64,000 nt of DNA, from assembly GCF_024305245.1 (NCBI RefSeq), contig NZ_JAMWYX010000012.1, positions 1 to 64,000 of the forward strand, written 5' to 3'. The DNA comes from Erythrobacter sp. Its GTDB lineage: Bacteria > Pseudomonadota > Alphaproteobacteria > Sphingomonadales > Sphingomonadaceae. Positions within the stretch are counted from its first letter, which is position 1. Every line of letters begins with the position of its first letter. The position numbers were made by a program, and so were the translations under genes. Shown here piece after piece: positions 1 through 9,172 of this stretch. The notes beneath the pieces were generated by a model that saw only the letters and a program-made list of their open reading frames with translations, had not been told where the DNA came from and made no database searches.

Positions 1-2
1 CG

Positions 3-50
3 CCGCCACCTCCCCCGCCAATGCCCACGCCGATGGGCGAACGCGGATAG
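3..50 (+). CDS. possible 3' end of an upstream gene (proline-rich tail)
   Basis: The first 50 bases are open in one plus-strand frame. They would encode a short proline-rich C-terminus ending in TAG at 48-50, and the hairpin at 71-99 follows directly. No family can be named from 15 residues. It could equally be chance coding in GC-rich DNA. Confidence 0.25.
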   Translation, partial: PPPPPPMPTPMGERG

Positions 51-70
51 GTCTCCTCCGGCGAACACAG

Positions 71-99
71 AAGGGCAGTGCGATAACCGCACTGCCCTT
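71..99 (+). terminator. hairpin, probable terminator of the preceding gene
   Basis: A perfect 12-bp inverted repeat (71-82 and 88-99) with a 5-base loop lies between the putative end of an upstream gene and the transpeptidase start. There is no clear T-run, so termination is inferred from the stem and its location. Confidence 0.5.
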
Positions 100-159
100 C
101 GACGCGGCTGGTGAGAGCCGAAAAGTGCAGCGGAGCTTGGCATACAGAAGGCACAGGAA

Positions 160-1722
160 ATGAATTGGAACAAAGGCCTGTTGGCCGGGGTTGCGGCGGT
201 TTCGATGCAGGTTGCGGTGCCTGTCCACGCGCAGATGACAGCACCTGCCACCAACGCAGCGACACAGACCGTCGATACGGCAGTTGCTAACGCCATTCGA
301 AGTGCCGCCGATGGCCCCTTGCGCGAATTTTACGCGGAACGCGGCTACAGGCCGCTTTGGGTTGCGAGCGGCGAAGTCGGCGCCGTTGCGCTCGGGCTGA
401 TCAGCCATATCGAAGGCGCGGCGGTCGATGGACTCGACCCGAGCGCCTATGATCCCGATGATCTGCGCGAGATGATCCGAGCCGCCTCTGGCGGTTCTCC
501 CGAGACGCTGGCGCGCGCAGAACTCACGCTCTCGCAGGCTTTCGCACGGCTGGTCAGCGATATGCGCCGCCCGCGGGCCGAGATGCATTATGCCGAGCCG
601 GAATTGCAACCCGGTGCCATCGCGCCCGCCGACGTGTTGCGGCGGGCCGCACGCGCGGATTCCTTCGATGAATACCTGACCGGCATGGAATGGATGCACC
701 CGGCCTATGTCGGCTTGCGGGGGCAACTGCTCGCGGCGCGGCAACAGCGCCAAATCCCCTCGATCGATGTGCCCGCTGGCCCGCTGCTGCGCCCCGGTGA
801 CAGTGGCGAGCGGGTTGCGTTGCTGCGCCAGCGCCTCGGGCTTTCCGGGGACGGGCATTACGACGATGAACTCGCGCAGGCGGTGCGTTCGTTCCAGCAT
901 GTCAACGGGCTCGCTGCCGACGGCGTCGCCGGATCCCGCACCCTCGCCGCGCTCAATCGGGGTCTTGATGCCGCCCCCCGCAATGCAGAACGCATTCTCG
1001 CGATCAATCTCGAAAGAGCGCGGCTGCTGCCCGATGCGCATACAAGGCATGTGGTCGTGAATGCGGCGGCGGCCGAGCTGAGCTATTACGGCCAAGGCGA
1101 ACGTCAGGGCGCGATGAAGGTGGTCGTCGGAACACCCGAAACGCCGACGCCGATGATGGCGGGCATGATCCGCTATGCAACGCTCAATCCCTACTGGAAC
1201 CTACCGGCGGACCTGGCGGCGCGGATCATCGCGCCGCGCATGATCGAAGGCCATTCGCTGTCGGCCATGGGCTACGAGGTGCTCTCCGGCTGGACGCGCG
1301 AGGCCGAGGTGATCGATCCGGCCACGGTCGACTGGCGATCGGTTGCGGCAGGCAAGGAACTCGCGCGGGTTCGCCAACTGCCGAGCGCGCGCAATTCCAT
1401 GGGGAGTGTGAAGTACATCTTCCCCAACGAGATGGGCGTGTTCCTGCATGACACGCCCAGCCGTTCCCTGTTCGACAAACCGGCGCGCCAGTTCAGCAAT
1501 GGCTGCGTGCGGCTGGAGGACGCCGAAAGGTTGGGCGAATGGCTGTTCGGCCAGAGATTGGCGGCCGAGACCAAAGAGCCGGAACAATATCGCCACGTGC
1601 CCGAGCCGGTCCCGGTCTATATCACCTATCTGACAGCAGCGCCGGTCGGCCGGAATATCGCGTTCTTCCCCGATGTTTATACCCGCGACGAGCAAGCGAT
1701 GGTGCAGGTTGCCGCGAGGTAA
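160..1722 (+). CDS. murein L,D-transpeptidase (YcbB/LdtD-like)
   Basis: Periplasmic enzyme expected to form 3-3 cross-links in peptidoglycan or attach proteins to it. Residues 1-25 form a signal peptide ending VHA-Q. A peptidoglycan-binding module with the LRPGDSGERV motif lies near 207-266. The C-terminal YkuD domain has the catalytic signature H430 and S446-N-G-C449-V-R, where Cys449 is the nucleophile. Asparagine replaces the usual histidine of SHGC, a variation also known in the YcbB subgroup. The 520-residue length fits that subgroup. The start at 160 has AGGAA just upstream. The gene appears to be monocistronic; the next gene is convergent. Confidence 0.92.
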   Translation: MNWNKGLLAGVAAVSMQVAVPVHAQMTAPATNAATQTVDTAVANAIRSAADGPLREFYAERGYRPLWVASGEVGAVALGLISHIEGAAVDGLDPSAYDPDDLREMIRAASGGSPETLARAELTLSQAFARLVSDMRRPRAEMHYAEPELQPGAIAPADVLRRAARADSFDEYLTGMEWMHPAYVGLRGQLLAARQQRQIPSIDVPAGPLLRPGDSGERVALLRQRLGLSGDGHYDDELAQAVRSFQHVNGLAADGVAGSRTLAALNRGLDAAPRNAERILAINLERARLLPDAHTRHVVVNAAAAELSYYGQGERQGAMKVVVGTPETPTPMMAGMIRYATLNPYWNLPADLAARIIAPRMIEGHSLSAMGYEVLSGWTREAEVIDPATVDWRSVAAGKELARVRQLPSARNSMGSVKYIFPNEMGVFLHDTPSRSLFDKPARQFSNGCVRLEDAERLGEWLFGQRLAAETKEPEQYRHVPEPVPVYITYLTAAPVGRNIAFFPDVYTRDEQAMVQVAAR

Positions 1723-1752
1723 GCCGATAGCGAAAGCAGGAAACGCGCCCGG

Positions 1753-2352
1753 TCAGCAAGCTGCGGTTCGCGCAACGGGCCTTTGCCGCAGTCGCGTGTT
1801 CAGAGCATCGAGTATGTGATTGGTCCTGTCCACCGCAGCATTCTCCATCTCGGGCCAGTGGGCGAGATAGGCGCGGCTGAAACGCCGGACGGTTCCCATC
1901 TGCCGGAACTGTTCGACATGCACCAATTCGTGCGCCCACAGCGAGATATTGCCCGCATCCGCCGGGGTCTGGAACACCACCAGATCATCGAAGGTCATTG
2001 CCCTGTATCGCGGGAACAGGGCGCTGACGAAGGTATCGAGGCTGACCCTTCGGGAGGACACCGTCCAGCGCACCTGATCGAGTGTCTCGGCATCGAAGAA
2101 GGGGGCAAGCTGCTGCCGCATCTCCGGCGGAATCCGATTGTCGCCGCTGCGCAGCGCAGTGGCGCGCGAATGGCTGATCGACGCGCTCAGCAGCGGCGCA
2201 AGCGCTGCATTGGTGTTGCTTGCGATCCATGATGGCGGCGCGGCGCACAGCCTCACGCCCGGTGAACTGCAAGACCCGAGCAGGACAACGCACAGGCTCA
2301 ACGCCAGACCTTTCGCGATCTGGCGAGGCCTGTGCGTACGGACCCGGGACAT
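1753..2352 (-). CDS. DUF4157 (eCIS-core-like) lipoprotein with HELVH metal motif
   Basis: A 199-residue protein starting MSRVRTH. Its signal segment ends in the lipobox LLGSC, so it is probably an outer-membrane or periplasmic lipoprotein. The C-terminal half carries HELVHVEQFRQMG, the zincin-like motif that defines DUF4157. The same reading frame stays open to 2631, but that extension would overlap the divergent gene, so the internal start at 2352 is preferred. DUF4157 is often found in toxin-like or eCIS cargo proteins. Here it stands alone, so its role is unknown. Confidence 0.8.
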   Translation of the reverse strand: MSRVRTHRPRQIAKGLALSLCVVLLGSCSSPGVRLCAAPPSWIASNTNAALAPLLSASISHSRATALRSGDNRIPPEMRQQLAPFFDAETLDQVRWTVSSRRVSLDTFVSALFPRYRAMTFDDLVVFQTPADAGNISLWAHELVHVEQFRQMGTVRRFSRAYLAHWPEMENAAVDRTNHILDALNTRLRQRPVARTAAC

Positions 2353-2572
2353 TGTGCCAAACTCCTGAAAAGACGACGGTGCTCGCCTCGCAATACGGCG
2401 AAAAATTTTGTCAGGAATTTGGCGTGTCCCATTGGCCGAGCCACAATTGCGGTGAACGACACCCGGCCTACCTAGGTTGGTAATCCGCCTTGTTACCGGA
2501 TCGGGGGGAGTATCAGACCATCCGACCGTCGCGCATCGACACGACGCGGCATAGAAATCTAGGAGAACACGG
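2353..2572. promoter_or_regulatory. divergent promoter region
   Basis: A 220-bp gap between the diverging starts of the DUF4157 lipoprotein and the EF-hand lipoprotein must contain both promoters. It is AT-richer than its neighbours around 2395-2430. No specific operator was recognised. An AGGAG ribosome site precedes the start at 2573. Confidence 0.4.
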
Positions 2573-3001
2573 ATGAAACGATTCCTCACCATTGCCGCAG
2601 CATCGTCACTCGCGCTTATGGCCGCCTGCACCGAAGAGCCGGACGCGATCGAAACCGACGACCTCGCAGCCGATCAGACCACCATGGCCGAACCGGTCGG
2701 CACGGCCGGAACCTGGGACACCAATAATGACGGCATGTTGGATCAGGCCGAATACAACGCATGGGGTGAGCGCGGCATATCCGCATGGGACACCGATGCC
2801 GACGGCATGCTGAGCATGCAGGAATTCGAAGCCGGGTGGACCGGTGAGGGTATGAACAACGGCAACGACGTGTTCCTCGCCTGGGACGACGACAATGACG
2901 GCTTCCTGACCGACGACGAATTCTTCGACGAAGAGGAATGGACCGAGTGGGACGCCAACAGCAGCGGGATGCTCGAAAACGACGAATTCGCCAACTACTG
3001 A
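2573..3001 (+). CDS. secreted EF-hand calcium-binding lipoprotein
   Basis: A 142-residue protein with a lipoprotein signal (lipobox MAAC, Cys19). It has four EF-hand loops of the DxNxDGxL type: DTNNDGMLDQAE, DTDADGMLSMQE, DDDNDGFLTDDE and a degenerate fourth, DANSSGMLENDE. The mature part is very acidic. Calcium binding outside the cytoplasm is expected from the motifs; partner and function are unknown. The GGAGAA ribosome site and start are clear, and a hairpin follows the stop. Confidence 0.85.
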   Translation: MKRFLTIAAASSLALMAACTEEPDAIETDDLAADQTTMAEPVGTAGTWDTNNDGMLDQAEYNAWGERGISAWDTDADGMLSMQEFEAGWTGEGMNNGNDVFLAWDDDNDGFLTDDEFFDEEEWTEWDANSSGMLENDEFANY

Positions 3002-3021
3002 GGCTGGCCAATTGGTGAGAC

Positions 3022-3048
3022 GGGGGTGACCTGCGCAAGGGTCACCCC
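3022..3048 (+). terminator. hairpin terminator after the EF-hand gene
   Basis: A perfect 10-bp stem (3022-3031 with 3039-3048) encloses an 8-base loop, 20 bases past the stop codon. It is followed by C-rich rather than T-rich sequence. Confidence 0.5.
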
Positions 3049-3203
3049 CCCCGCTGCGCCCGCCTTAAAAGACAGGCCCCGCTTCCCACCCTCGCAACCC
3101 TTCCGGCCCGGCCTGAAGGGATAGAACATCGCTTGGCTTATCGGCTGCCTCAGGCCTTTGGTCGGCGTTTCGACAACCAACCCGAGCTAGGTTCACACAG
3201 GCG

Positions 3204-4310
3204 ATGAAAAACGATCCGCCCTCCCCCAGCCGGGTGCCCGGTGCCGAGCCATCCCCGCTGCACCACCGCCTGTTGTTCGTGCTCGCGGCTGCTGCGCTGG
3301 TGTGGCTGCTGCGGGAAACCTATGCGGTGTTGATGCCCACTGCGGCGGCGCTGCTGCTGGCGCTGGGCGTGTGGCCGGTGGTCGCTGCGATCCGCGACCA
3401 CCTGCCGCGCGCGCTCGGCTGGCTCGGCGCGGTGGTGGGAATGCTGCTGGTGCTCGGTATTCTGGTCCTGTTCTTCACGGGCATCGGCTATGCGGCGCGC
3501 CGCGTCTACGGGCTGGCGCAGGACATCGGCCCGCAATTGCAAACGCGGCTCGGCAACCTGCCGTTCGATCTGCCCGATATCCTTTCCGACGGTCCCGATG
3601 CCGATACCACCGCGCTTGCCACCAGCAGCGATCTGGCCTCCAGCGCGCTGGTCGTGCTCAACATGACCGCCGGCACATTGGGCGGCATCATCCTTATCCT
3701 GTTCCTGATGCTGCTGATGCTGACCGAAGCGGGCAACTGGAACGCCAAAATCCACTCGATTTCAAAGGGTCATCGCGATGCGCGGCGCTGGCTCGACATT
3801 GGGCTGTCGGTCGGCGGCAAGTTCCGCGCCTATTTCACCACACGTCTGCTGGTCGGCGTGCTGAGCGGGCTGCTCTACTCCGGCTTCCTGCTGCTGTTCG
3901 GGGTAGAATACACGGTGCTTTGGGGCCTGTTGACGGTACTCCTCAGCTTCATCCCAACGGTCGGCTCGATCATCTCGGGAATCCTGCCGACCATCTATGT
4001 CTTCATCACCCGCGATATCGGCACGGCGCTGATCGTCGGCGCGGGGCTGCTGGTGATCGAGCAGGTGATGGGCAATTTCATCGATCCCAAGCTGATGGGC
4101 CGCAGACTGGCAATCTCGCCATTGGTGGTGCTGGTGGCGCTGGTGTTCTGGTCGCTGCTGTGGGGTCTGGCAGGCGCGCTGCTGGCGGTGCCGCTGACGG
4201 TGCTGGCGACGGTGGTGATGGCCCATTTCGACCGCTTCAAGCCTGCCGCCCTGCTGCTGACCGACTGCGATGATCTGGAGGGGCTGGAAGATTACCGCCA
4301 GCCTGATTAG
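3204..4310 (+). CDS. AI-2E/PerM family permease
   Basis: A 368-residue inner-membrane protein with about eight hydrophobic segments in the PerM/AI-2E arrangement. There are three helices near residues 20-100, a soluble stretch near 105-150, and a C-terminal helical bundle. The conserved GLLTVLLSFIPTVGSIIS and VMGNFIDPKLMGRRLAISP segments are diagnostic. Family members export small molecules or ions, but the substrate cannot be told from sequence. A paralogue with different base composition lies at 34747-35844. The gene stands alone, followed by a tRNA on the other strand. Confidence 0.88.
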   Translation: MKNDPPSPSRVPGAEPSPLHHRLLFVLAAAALVWLLRETYAVLMPTAAALLLALGVWPVVAAIRDHLPRALGWLGAVVGMLLVLGILVLFFTGIGYAARRVYGLAQDIGPQLQTRLGNLPFDLPDILSDGPDADTTALATSSDLASSALVVLNMTAGTLGGIILILFLMLLMLTEAGNWNAKIHSISKGHRDARRWLDIGLSVGGKFRAYFTTRLLVGVLSGLLYSGFLLLFGVEYTVLWGLLTVLLSFIPTVGSIISGILPTIYVFITRDIGTALIVGAGLLVIEQVMGNFIDPKLMGRRLAISPLVVLVALVFWSLLWGLAGALLAVPLTVLATVVMAHFDRFKPAALLLTDCDDLEGLEDYRQPD

Positions 4311-4362
4311 GGGCGCCGCGCTGCGATGCAGGCCGGTGGCGACGTCGGCTTCAATAGGAAAA

Positions 4363-4439
4363 TGGCGCGCCCGGCAGGACTCGAACCTGCTACCTCAAGA
4401 TTAGAAGTCTCGCGCTCTATCCAGATGAGCTACGGGCGC
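4363..4439 (-). tRNA. tRNA-Arg (anticodon TCT)
   Basis: On the minus strand this folds as a full cloverleaf. The acceptor stem GCGCCCG pairs with CGGGCGC, the D arm is GCTC/GAGC, and the anticodon stem CGAGA/TCTTG has loop CTTCTAA, giving anticodon TCT. The T arm GCAGG-TTCGAGT-CCTGC is perfect. The 3' end is genomically encoded as discriminator G plus CCA. It decodes AGA/AGG, rare codons in this GC-rich genome. Confidence 0.96.
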
Positions 4440-4500
4440 GCAGCCGCAAGCCCAATAGCGTGCTTTGCGGCGGATGGGAATCGCGCTAACCCGAGAAGCG

Positions 4501-5280
4501 ATGGAAAACACCTCTCCCGCCTCCACGCTCGCCGATCCGGCCGCCGCATTCGATCGCGACCCCAGCGACGGCATTCACGCCGCCAGCCGCGCGCCGACGG
4601 CGTTCCGCTATTACGACATCGTGATGGCGGCATTCGTCGCCATTCTGCTGCTGTCGAACCTGATCGGCGCGGCCAAGCTGTCGACGGTTGCGGGATACAC
4701 CTTCGGGGCGGGGATCCTGTTCTTCCCGGTCAGCTATGTCATCGGCGACGTGCTGACCGAGGTCTATGGCTATGCCAAGGCGCGGCGGGGGATCTGGACC
4801 GGGTTCGGGGCGCTCACCTTCATGGCGTTCATGAGCTTCGTCGTGGTCGCCATGCCGCCCGCCGATAGCTGGACGGGGCAGGCCGCTTATGAAGAGGTGT
4901 TCGGCAGCACCTGGCGCATTGTCGTCGCCTCGATCACCGCGTTCTGGGCGGGCGAATTCGTGAATTCCTTCGTCATGGCCAAGATGAAAATCCTGACCAA
5001 GGGACGCGCCCTCTGGAGCCGCACCATTGGTTCGACCTTCGTCGGGCAAGGCGTCGACAGCCTGATCTTCTACCCGATCGCGTTCCTCGGCATCTGGACG
5101 ACGCAGGACGTGCTGACAGTGATCGTCACCAACTGGGCGCTGAAAGTGCTGTGGGAAGCCGCGCTGACACCGGTCACCTATGTGGTGGTCAACAAGCTGA
5201 AAGCGGCCGAGGGGGTCGATCTGTTCGACCTCGACACCGACTTTTCGCCCTTCGCCAGCAGCAAGGGCAACGCAGGCTAG
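4501..5280 (+). CDS. yhhQ: queuosine precursor transporter (YhhQ/VUT family)
   Basis: Inner-membrane ECF-type transporter predicted to import 7-cyano-7-deazaguanine or a related queuosine precursor. Six or seven hydrophobic helices carry the family signatures FFPVSYVIGDVLTEVYGY and TFVGQGVDSLIFYPIAF. The frame is open from 4465, but a start at 4501 (MENTSPAS) is preferred because it fits the family length (259 residues). The gene's TAG overlaps the convergent ppx stop by four bases. Confidence 0.85.
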   Translation: MENTSPASTLADPAAAFDRDPSDGIHAASRAPTAFRYYDIVMAAFVAILLLSNLIGAAKLSTVAGYTFGAGILFFPVSYVIGDVLTEVYGYAKARRGIWTGFGALTFMAFMSFVVVAMPPADSWTGQAAYEEVFGSTWRIVVASITAFWAGEFVNSFVMAKMKILTKGRALWSRTIGSTFVGQGVDSLIFYPIAFLGIWTTQDVLTVIVTNWALKVLWEAALTPVTYVVVNKLKAAEGVDLFDLDTDFSPFASSKGNAG

Positions 5281-6821
5281 TCGCGGCGCGCCATCAGCAC
5301 GCAATCGGGCACGATCTCCACCCGCCATTCACACCCGAGCCTGCCTGCCAGCAGCTTCATGTCCTTTTCGGTCGGGATGCCGAACAGGGCTTCGTGGCTT
5401 TCTGCCAGCTTGAGCACCAGTGCGCCGTCCTCGACCACCAACTGGCTGACTTCGAACGAACGGCGCGAACTTGCGCCCAGCCGCCGGGCGAGGCGCAGCG
5501 CCAATCCCCAGCGCGCCGCCTCTTCCAAGGCCTCCTCGCTCGCGAGAGCGCGCACGCGGCCGGGCAGATCGAGCTGGTTGCCATTGGCCGCAATCGCCGC
5601 CGCCATCATTGCCCGGCCCTCGCCACCCACGCCGACCCAGCGTTTGTGCAGCGCCCAATCGATCGCCTGCGGCAGGCGCAGATTCGGTTCGATCTGCATC
5701 GAGGCAAGCGCCAGCATGGTCGCCGCCAGCCGCAGCCGTTCGCTGCCGTGCTCGCGCGCGGGCGCGGCATCCAGCGTCCAGGCGGCCATCCGCATCGCCA
5801 GTGTCGCAGGCGCGCCGCGCTGGCTGGCGAACACGCCCACCCCCGCCAGCAGCGGGTCCTGCGTCCGGCTATGGGCAGGCAGGCGGTCGTAGAGCAGCCC
5901 TTCCCGCAGGCCCCAGGACGAAAACACCACCTTGTCCGGATTGAGCCGCGTCAGCAGCGCCCCCAGCAGCACAGCCGCATCGGGCAGCTTTTCCGCGCGC
6001 ATTGCCGAAATCCGGTCGCGTTCCTTCAGCGCGTCGCTTTCGCTACCCGCCAGCGCCGCCACCAGTTCCTGCGCGCTCGCCGCGTCCAGCTCGAAGCCGT
6101 GGGGATCGCTCAAAGCGTGATCGCGCGCCGCCATGGCATAGACCGCCATCGCCCGCCACGTGCCACCGACCAGATACAGCGCGCCGTTATCGGCAGGCGC
6201 AATCTCCGCCAGATCCCACCCGGCCTTGCGGATCGCCTTGTCGAGCGCTTTTGTCATCTCGCCCCGCCCGCCCTTGCGGAAATCGGGCAGCCGCAGCGTG
6301 CCCAGCGGCAGCGTGCTGGCGGTGTCCGCCGTGCCGCCTGCCACCCGCACCAGTTCAAGACTGCCGCCGCCCAGATCGGCCACGATCCCGCGCGCATCGG
6401 GGAAGGCACCGATCACCCCGTGGGCGCTGAGCAGCGCTTCCTCCTCGCCCGAGATTACCCGCGGCTTCAGCCCGATAGCGCGCAATTGCTCGACGAATTC
6501 CGGGCCGTTGGCAGCATCGCGCGCCGCCGCGGTCGCCACCGTCTCGACATCGTGAATGCCGAGGTCTTCGAGCAGCAGCGCGAACCGTTTCAGCCCGCGC
6601 AGGGCGAGCGCGATGGCTTCGTCCGCCAGCCGCCCGGTGGTGGCGATCTCGCGCCCCAGCTTGGCGGTGACCTTTTCATTGAGCAGCACCATCGGCGCGC
6701 GCATCGAACCGCCATAGACCACCAGCCGCACGGTGTTCGATCCGATGTCGATGATCGCGCGTTCGGGCGTGTTGCCGGCAAAGGCGCCGTCGCGGTCGTC
6801 CGGTCGTCTGCGATAGCTCAT
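5277..6821 (-). CDS. ppx: Ppx/GppA exopolyphosphatase
   Basis: Hydrolyses terminal phosphates of polyphosphate and/or pppGpp. The 514-residue protein starts MSYRRRPDD. It has the ASKHA-type first phosphate loop IIDIGSNTVRLVVY near residue 25 and the second loop VADLGGGSLELVRV near 145-160. The C-terminal HD-like helical region is present. The start overlaps the ppk stop as ATGA (6818-6821), so the two are translationally coupled. This is the usual kinase-phosphatase pairing that sets polyphosphate levels. Confidence 0.93.
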   Translation of the reverse strand: MSYRRRPDDRDGAFAGNTPERAIIDIGSNTVRLVVYGGSMRAPMVLLNEKVTAKLGREIATTGRLADEAIALALRGLKRFALLLEDLGIHDVETVATAAARDAANGPEFVEQLRAIGLKPRVISGEEEALLSAHGVIGAFPDARGIVADLGGGSLELVRVAGGTADTASTLPLGTLRLPDFRKGGRGEMTKALDKAIRKAGWDLAEIAPADNGALYLVGGTWRAMAVYAMAARDHALSDPHGFELDAASAQELVAALAGSESDALKERDRISAMRAEKLPDAAVLLGALLTRLNPDKVVFSSWGLREGLLYDRLPAHSRTQDPLLAGVGVFASQRGAPATLAMRMAAWTLDAAPAREHGSERLRLAATMLALASMQIEPNLRLPQAIDWALHKRWVGVGGEGRAMMAAAIAANGNQLDLPGRVRALASEEALEEAARWGLALRLARRLGASSRRSFEVSQLVVEDGALVLKLAESHEALFGIPTEKDMKLLAGRLGCEWRVEIVPDCVLMARRD

Positions 6822-9037
6822 GCCGACCGCCCCCGGCGCAAGCTGAGCTTGGGCACAGCCCCTGCCTCCAATGCGCCGCCGCGTCCCGATAGCGACGGGT
6901 TCGTCATGAAATAGCGGTGACAATTGAACGGCTTGCCATCGGTGGACACCCGCGAATAGGAGCCATCGGCATTGCACCACCAGCTTTGTTCACTGTCGAG
7001 CATATTGGCCAGCAGCACCTGTTGCAGCACCTGATCATGCACTGTGCGGTTGAGGATCGGGATCAGCGCCTCGACCCGGCGATCGAGATTGCGGCCCATC
7101 AGATCGGCCGATGATATGAACACCGCAGCATGCGCGCTGGGCATCGCGTGACCATTGGCGAAGGCATAGATGCGGCTATGTTCCAGAAATCGCCCGATGA
7201 TCGATTTGACCCGGATGTTCTCGCTCAACCCGGCAACACCGGGCCGCAGGCAGCAAATCCCGCGCACCATCAGTTCGATCATTACCCCGGCATTGCTGGC
7301 GGTATACAGCCGGTCGATCACGCCTTCGTCGGTCAGCTGGTTGCATTTCAGCCAGATCGCGGCGGGACGGCCCGCAGCGGCATTGGCGATTTCGGTATCG
7401 ATCCGGCGATAGATTTCGGCGCGCAGATCGATGGGGGCGATGTGGATGCGTTCCAGCGCGTGCGGTTCGACATAGCCGGTGACGAAATTGAACATCTTGG
7501 CCGCATCGCGCCCCAGCTTGGGATCGGCGGTGAAGAAGCTGAGGTCGGTATAGATCTTGGCGGTGACGGGGTGATAATTGCCGGTGCCGAAATGGCAGTA
7601 GGTGCGGAACGAGGTGCCTTCGCGCCGCACCACCATCGCCACCTTGGCGTGGGTCTTCCAGTCGGTGAAGCCGTAGATCACCTGCACGCCCGCACGTTCC
7701 AGCTTGCTGGCCCATTTGAGGTTCTGTTCCTCGTCGAACCGGGCTTTCAGTTCGACCACGGCGGTGACGGATTTGCCCGCCTCGGCCGCTTCGATCAGCG
7801 CGCCGATCACCGCGCTTTGCGAACCAGCGCGGTACAGCGTCTGCTTGATCGCCACCACGTCCGGATCGGCGGCCGCCTGCCGGATGAAATCGACCACCAC
7901 CTCGAAACTTTCGTAGGGGTGGTGGATGATGATGTCCTTTTCGCGGATCGCGGAAAAGGCATCGCCGTCATGTTCGCGGATGCGTTCCGGGAAGCGCGGG
8001 GAATAGGCATCGAATTTCAGATCGGGGCGGTCTTCGGAGGCAATTTCGGCCAGCCCGTCGATCCCGATCATGCCGTCGGTCTTGATCACCGCGGCTTCAT
8101 GCACGCCCAATTGTTCTAGCAGCACGGCCTCGGCTGCGGGATCGAAATCCTCTTCCAATTCCAGCTGGATCACCTGCCCGCGCCGCCGCCGCTGGATCGC
8201 GCTGCGGAAGGTGCGCACGAGGTCTTCGGCCTCTTCCTCGATTTCGATGTCGCTGTCGCGCAGCACCCGGAACAACCCGTCGCCCTGAATGGTGAAGCCC
8301 GGGAACAGCGCCGAGGCATAGCGCTGGATCAGGCTGGCGATGGAAATATACAGCGCGCCGCCCGTTCCTGCTTCGGCCCCCGTTCCGGCGCCCGTCACCT
8401 CGTCCGGCACACGCACGAACCGCGGCAGCGCGCTGGGGATCAGCACCATTTCGATCAGCTGTTCCTTGTCGCCATCACGCGTCAGAGTGAACAGCAGGCC
8501 CATGCCTTCGTTCTGGACGAACGGGAACGGGTGGGCCGGGTCCAGCGCCTGCGGGGTGATGATCGGCAGAATTTCGTTGAGGAAGAAGCTTTTCAGCCAC
8601 TTGTGAGCGGCGGGCTTGACCCGTTGTTCGTCGGCAATGTGGATATCCGCGCCCGCCAACGCATCGCGCAGCGTCCGCCAGATATGCTGCTGGCGGGACG
8701 ACAATACGGCCAGCATATCGCGGATCGCGGCGAGCTGCTGGGTCGGCGTAAGCCCGTCGATCGATGGCCGCGCGATATCGCGCTGCGCCTGACCCACCAG
8801 TCCGGCCACGCGGATCATCATGAATTCATCGAGGTTGCTGCCCGAAATCGACAGGAAGCGCAGCCGTTCGAGCAGCGGGTAGGCCTCGTTCTGTGCTTCG
8901 GCCAGCACCCGCTGGTTGAACTGCAGCCACGACAATTCGCGATTGAAATAGGCCGATTCGTCGGGGCCAAGCCGCGCGAAAACGGGCGCGCCTGCCGCCT
9001 CGCCGTTGTCCTCATCCTCGATCGGTAACGTGCTCAT
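6818..9037 (-). CDS. ppk1: polyphosphate kinase 1
   Basis: Polymerises ATP gamma-phosphate into inorganic polyphosphate. The start MSTLPIEDED gives 739 residues, in line with PPK1. The N-terminal domain begins YFNRELSWLQFNQRVL. The autophosphorylated histidine lies in KTHAK (His463), and the second catalytic histidine is in RFLEHSRIY (His620). The frame stays open upstream to 9106, but the residues there do not look like the family. First gene of the ppk-ppx operon. Confidence 0.95.
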   Translation of the reverse strand: MSTLPIEDEDNGEAAGAPVFARLGPDESAYFNRELSWLQFNQRVLAEAQNEAYPLLERLRFLSISGSNLDEFMMIRVAGLVGQAQRDIARPSIDGLTPTQQLAAIRDMLAVLSSRQQHIWRTLRDALAGADIHIADEQRVKPAAHKWLKSFFLNEILPIITPQALDPAHPFPFVQNEGMGLLFTLTRDGDKEQLIEMVLIPSALPRFVRVPDEVTGAGTGAEAGTGGALYISIASLIQRYASALFPGFTIQGDGLFRVLRDSDIEIEEEAEDLVRTFRSAIQRRRRGQVIQLELEEDFDPAAEAVLLEQLGVHEAAVIKTDGMIGIDGLAEIASEDRPDLKFDAYSPRFPERIREHDGDAFSAIREKDIIIHHPYESFEVVVDFIRQAAADPDVVAIKQTLYRAGSQSAVIGALIEAAEAGKSVTAVVELKARFDEEQNLKWASKLERAGVQVIYGFTDWKTHAKVAMVVRREGTSFRTYCHFGTGNYHPVTAKIYTDLSFFTADPKLGRDAAKMFNFVTGYVEPHALERIHIAPIDLRAEIYRRIDTEIANAAAGRPAAIWLKCNQLTDEGVIDRLYTASNAGVMIELMVRGICCLRPGVAGLSENIRVKSIIGRFLEHSRIYAFANGHAMPSAHAAVFISSADLMGRNLDRRVEALIPILNRTVHDQVLQQVLLANMLDSEQSWWCNADGSYSRVSTDGKPFNCHRYFMTNPSLSGRGGALEAGAVPKLSLRRGRSA

Positions 9038-9172
9038 CGGTTCCCTGCTACGCCAGCCCGGCCCATTCGTCACGGCGTTCCGCGCCGCCCCAATGTTCGC
9101 TGGCACCCCAAGTGTAAATCACCATCAAGCGCGTGTCACATGGATGTCGTTTTGGGGACGCGGAATTCCCGA

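Noticed and set aside
1753..2631. 292-residue version of the DUF4157 gene
   Set aside because: The extra 93 codons run into the divergent EF-hand gene and lack family features; the signal peptide begins at 2352.
4363..4439. Integration site in the tRNA-Arg gene
   Set aside because: No integrase, direct repeat of the tRNA 3' end or mobile genes lie nearby.
5151..6914. 587-codon plus-strand ORF opposite ppx
   Set aside because: Antisense shadow; ppx motifs are clear on the other strand.
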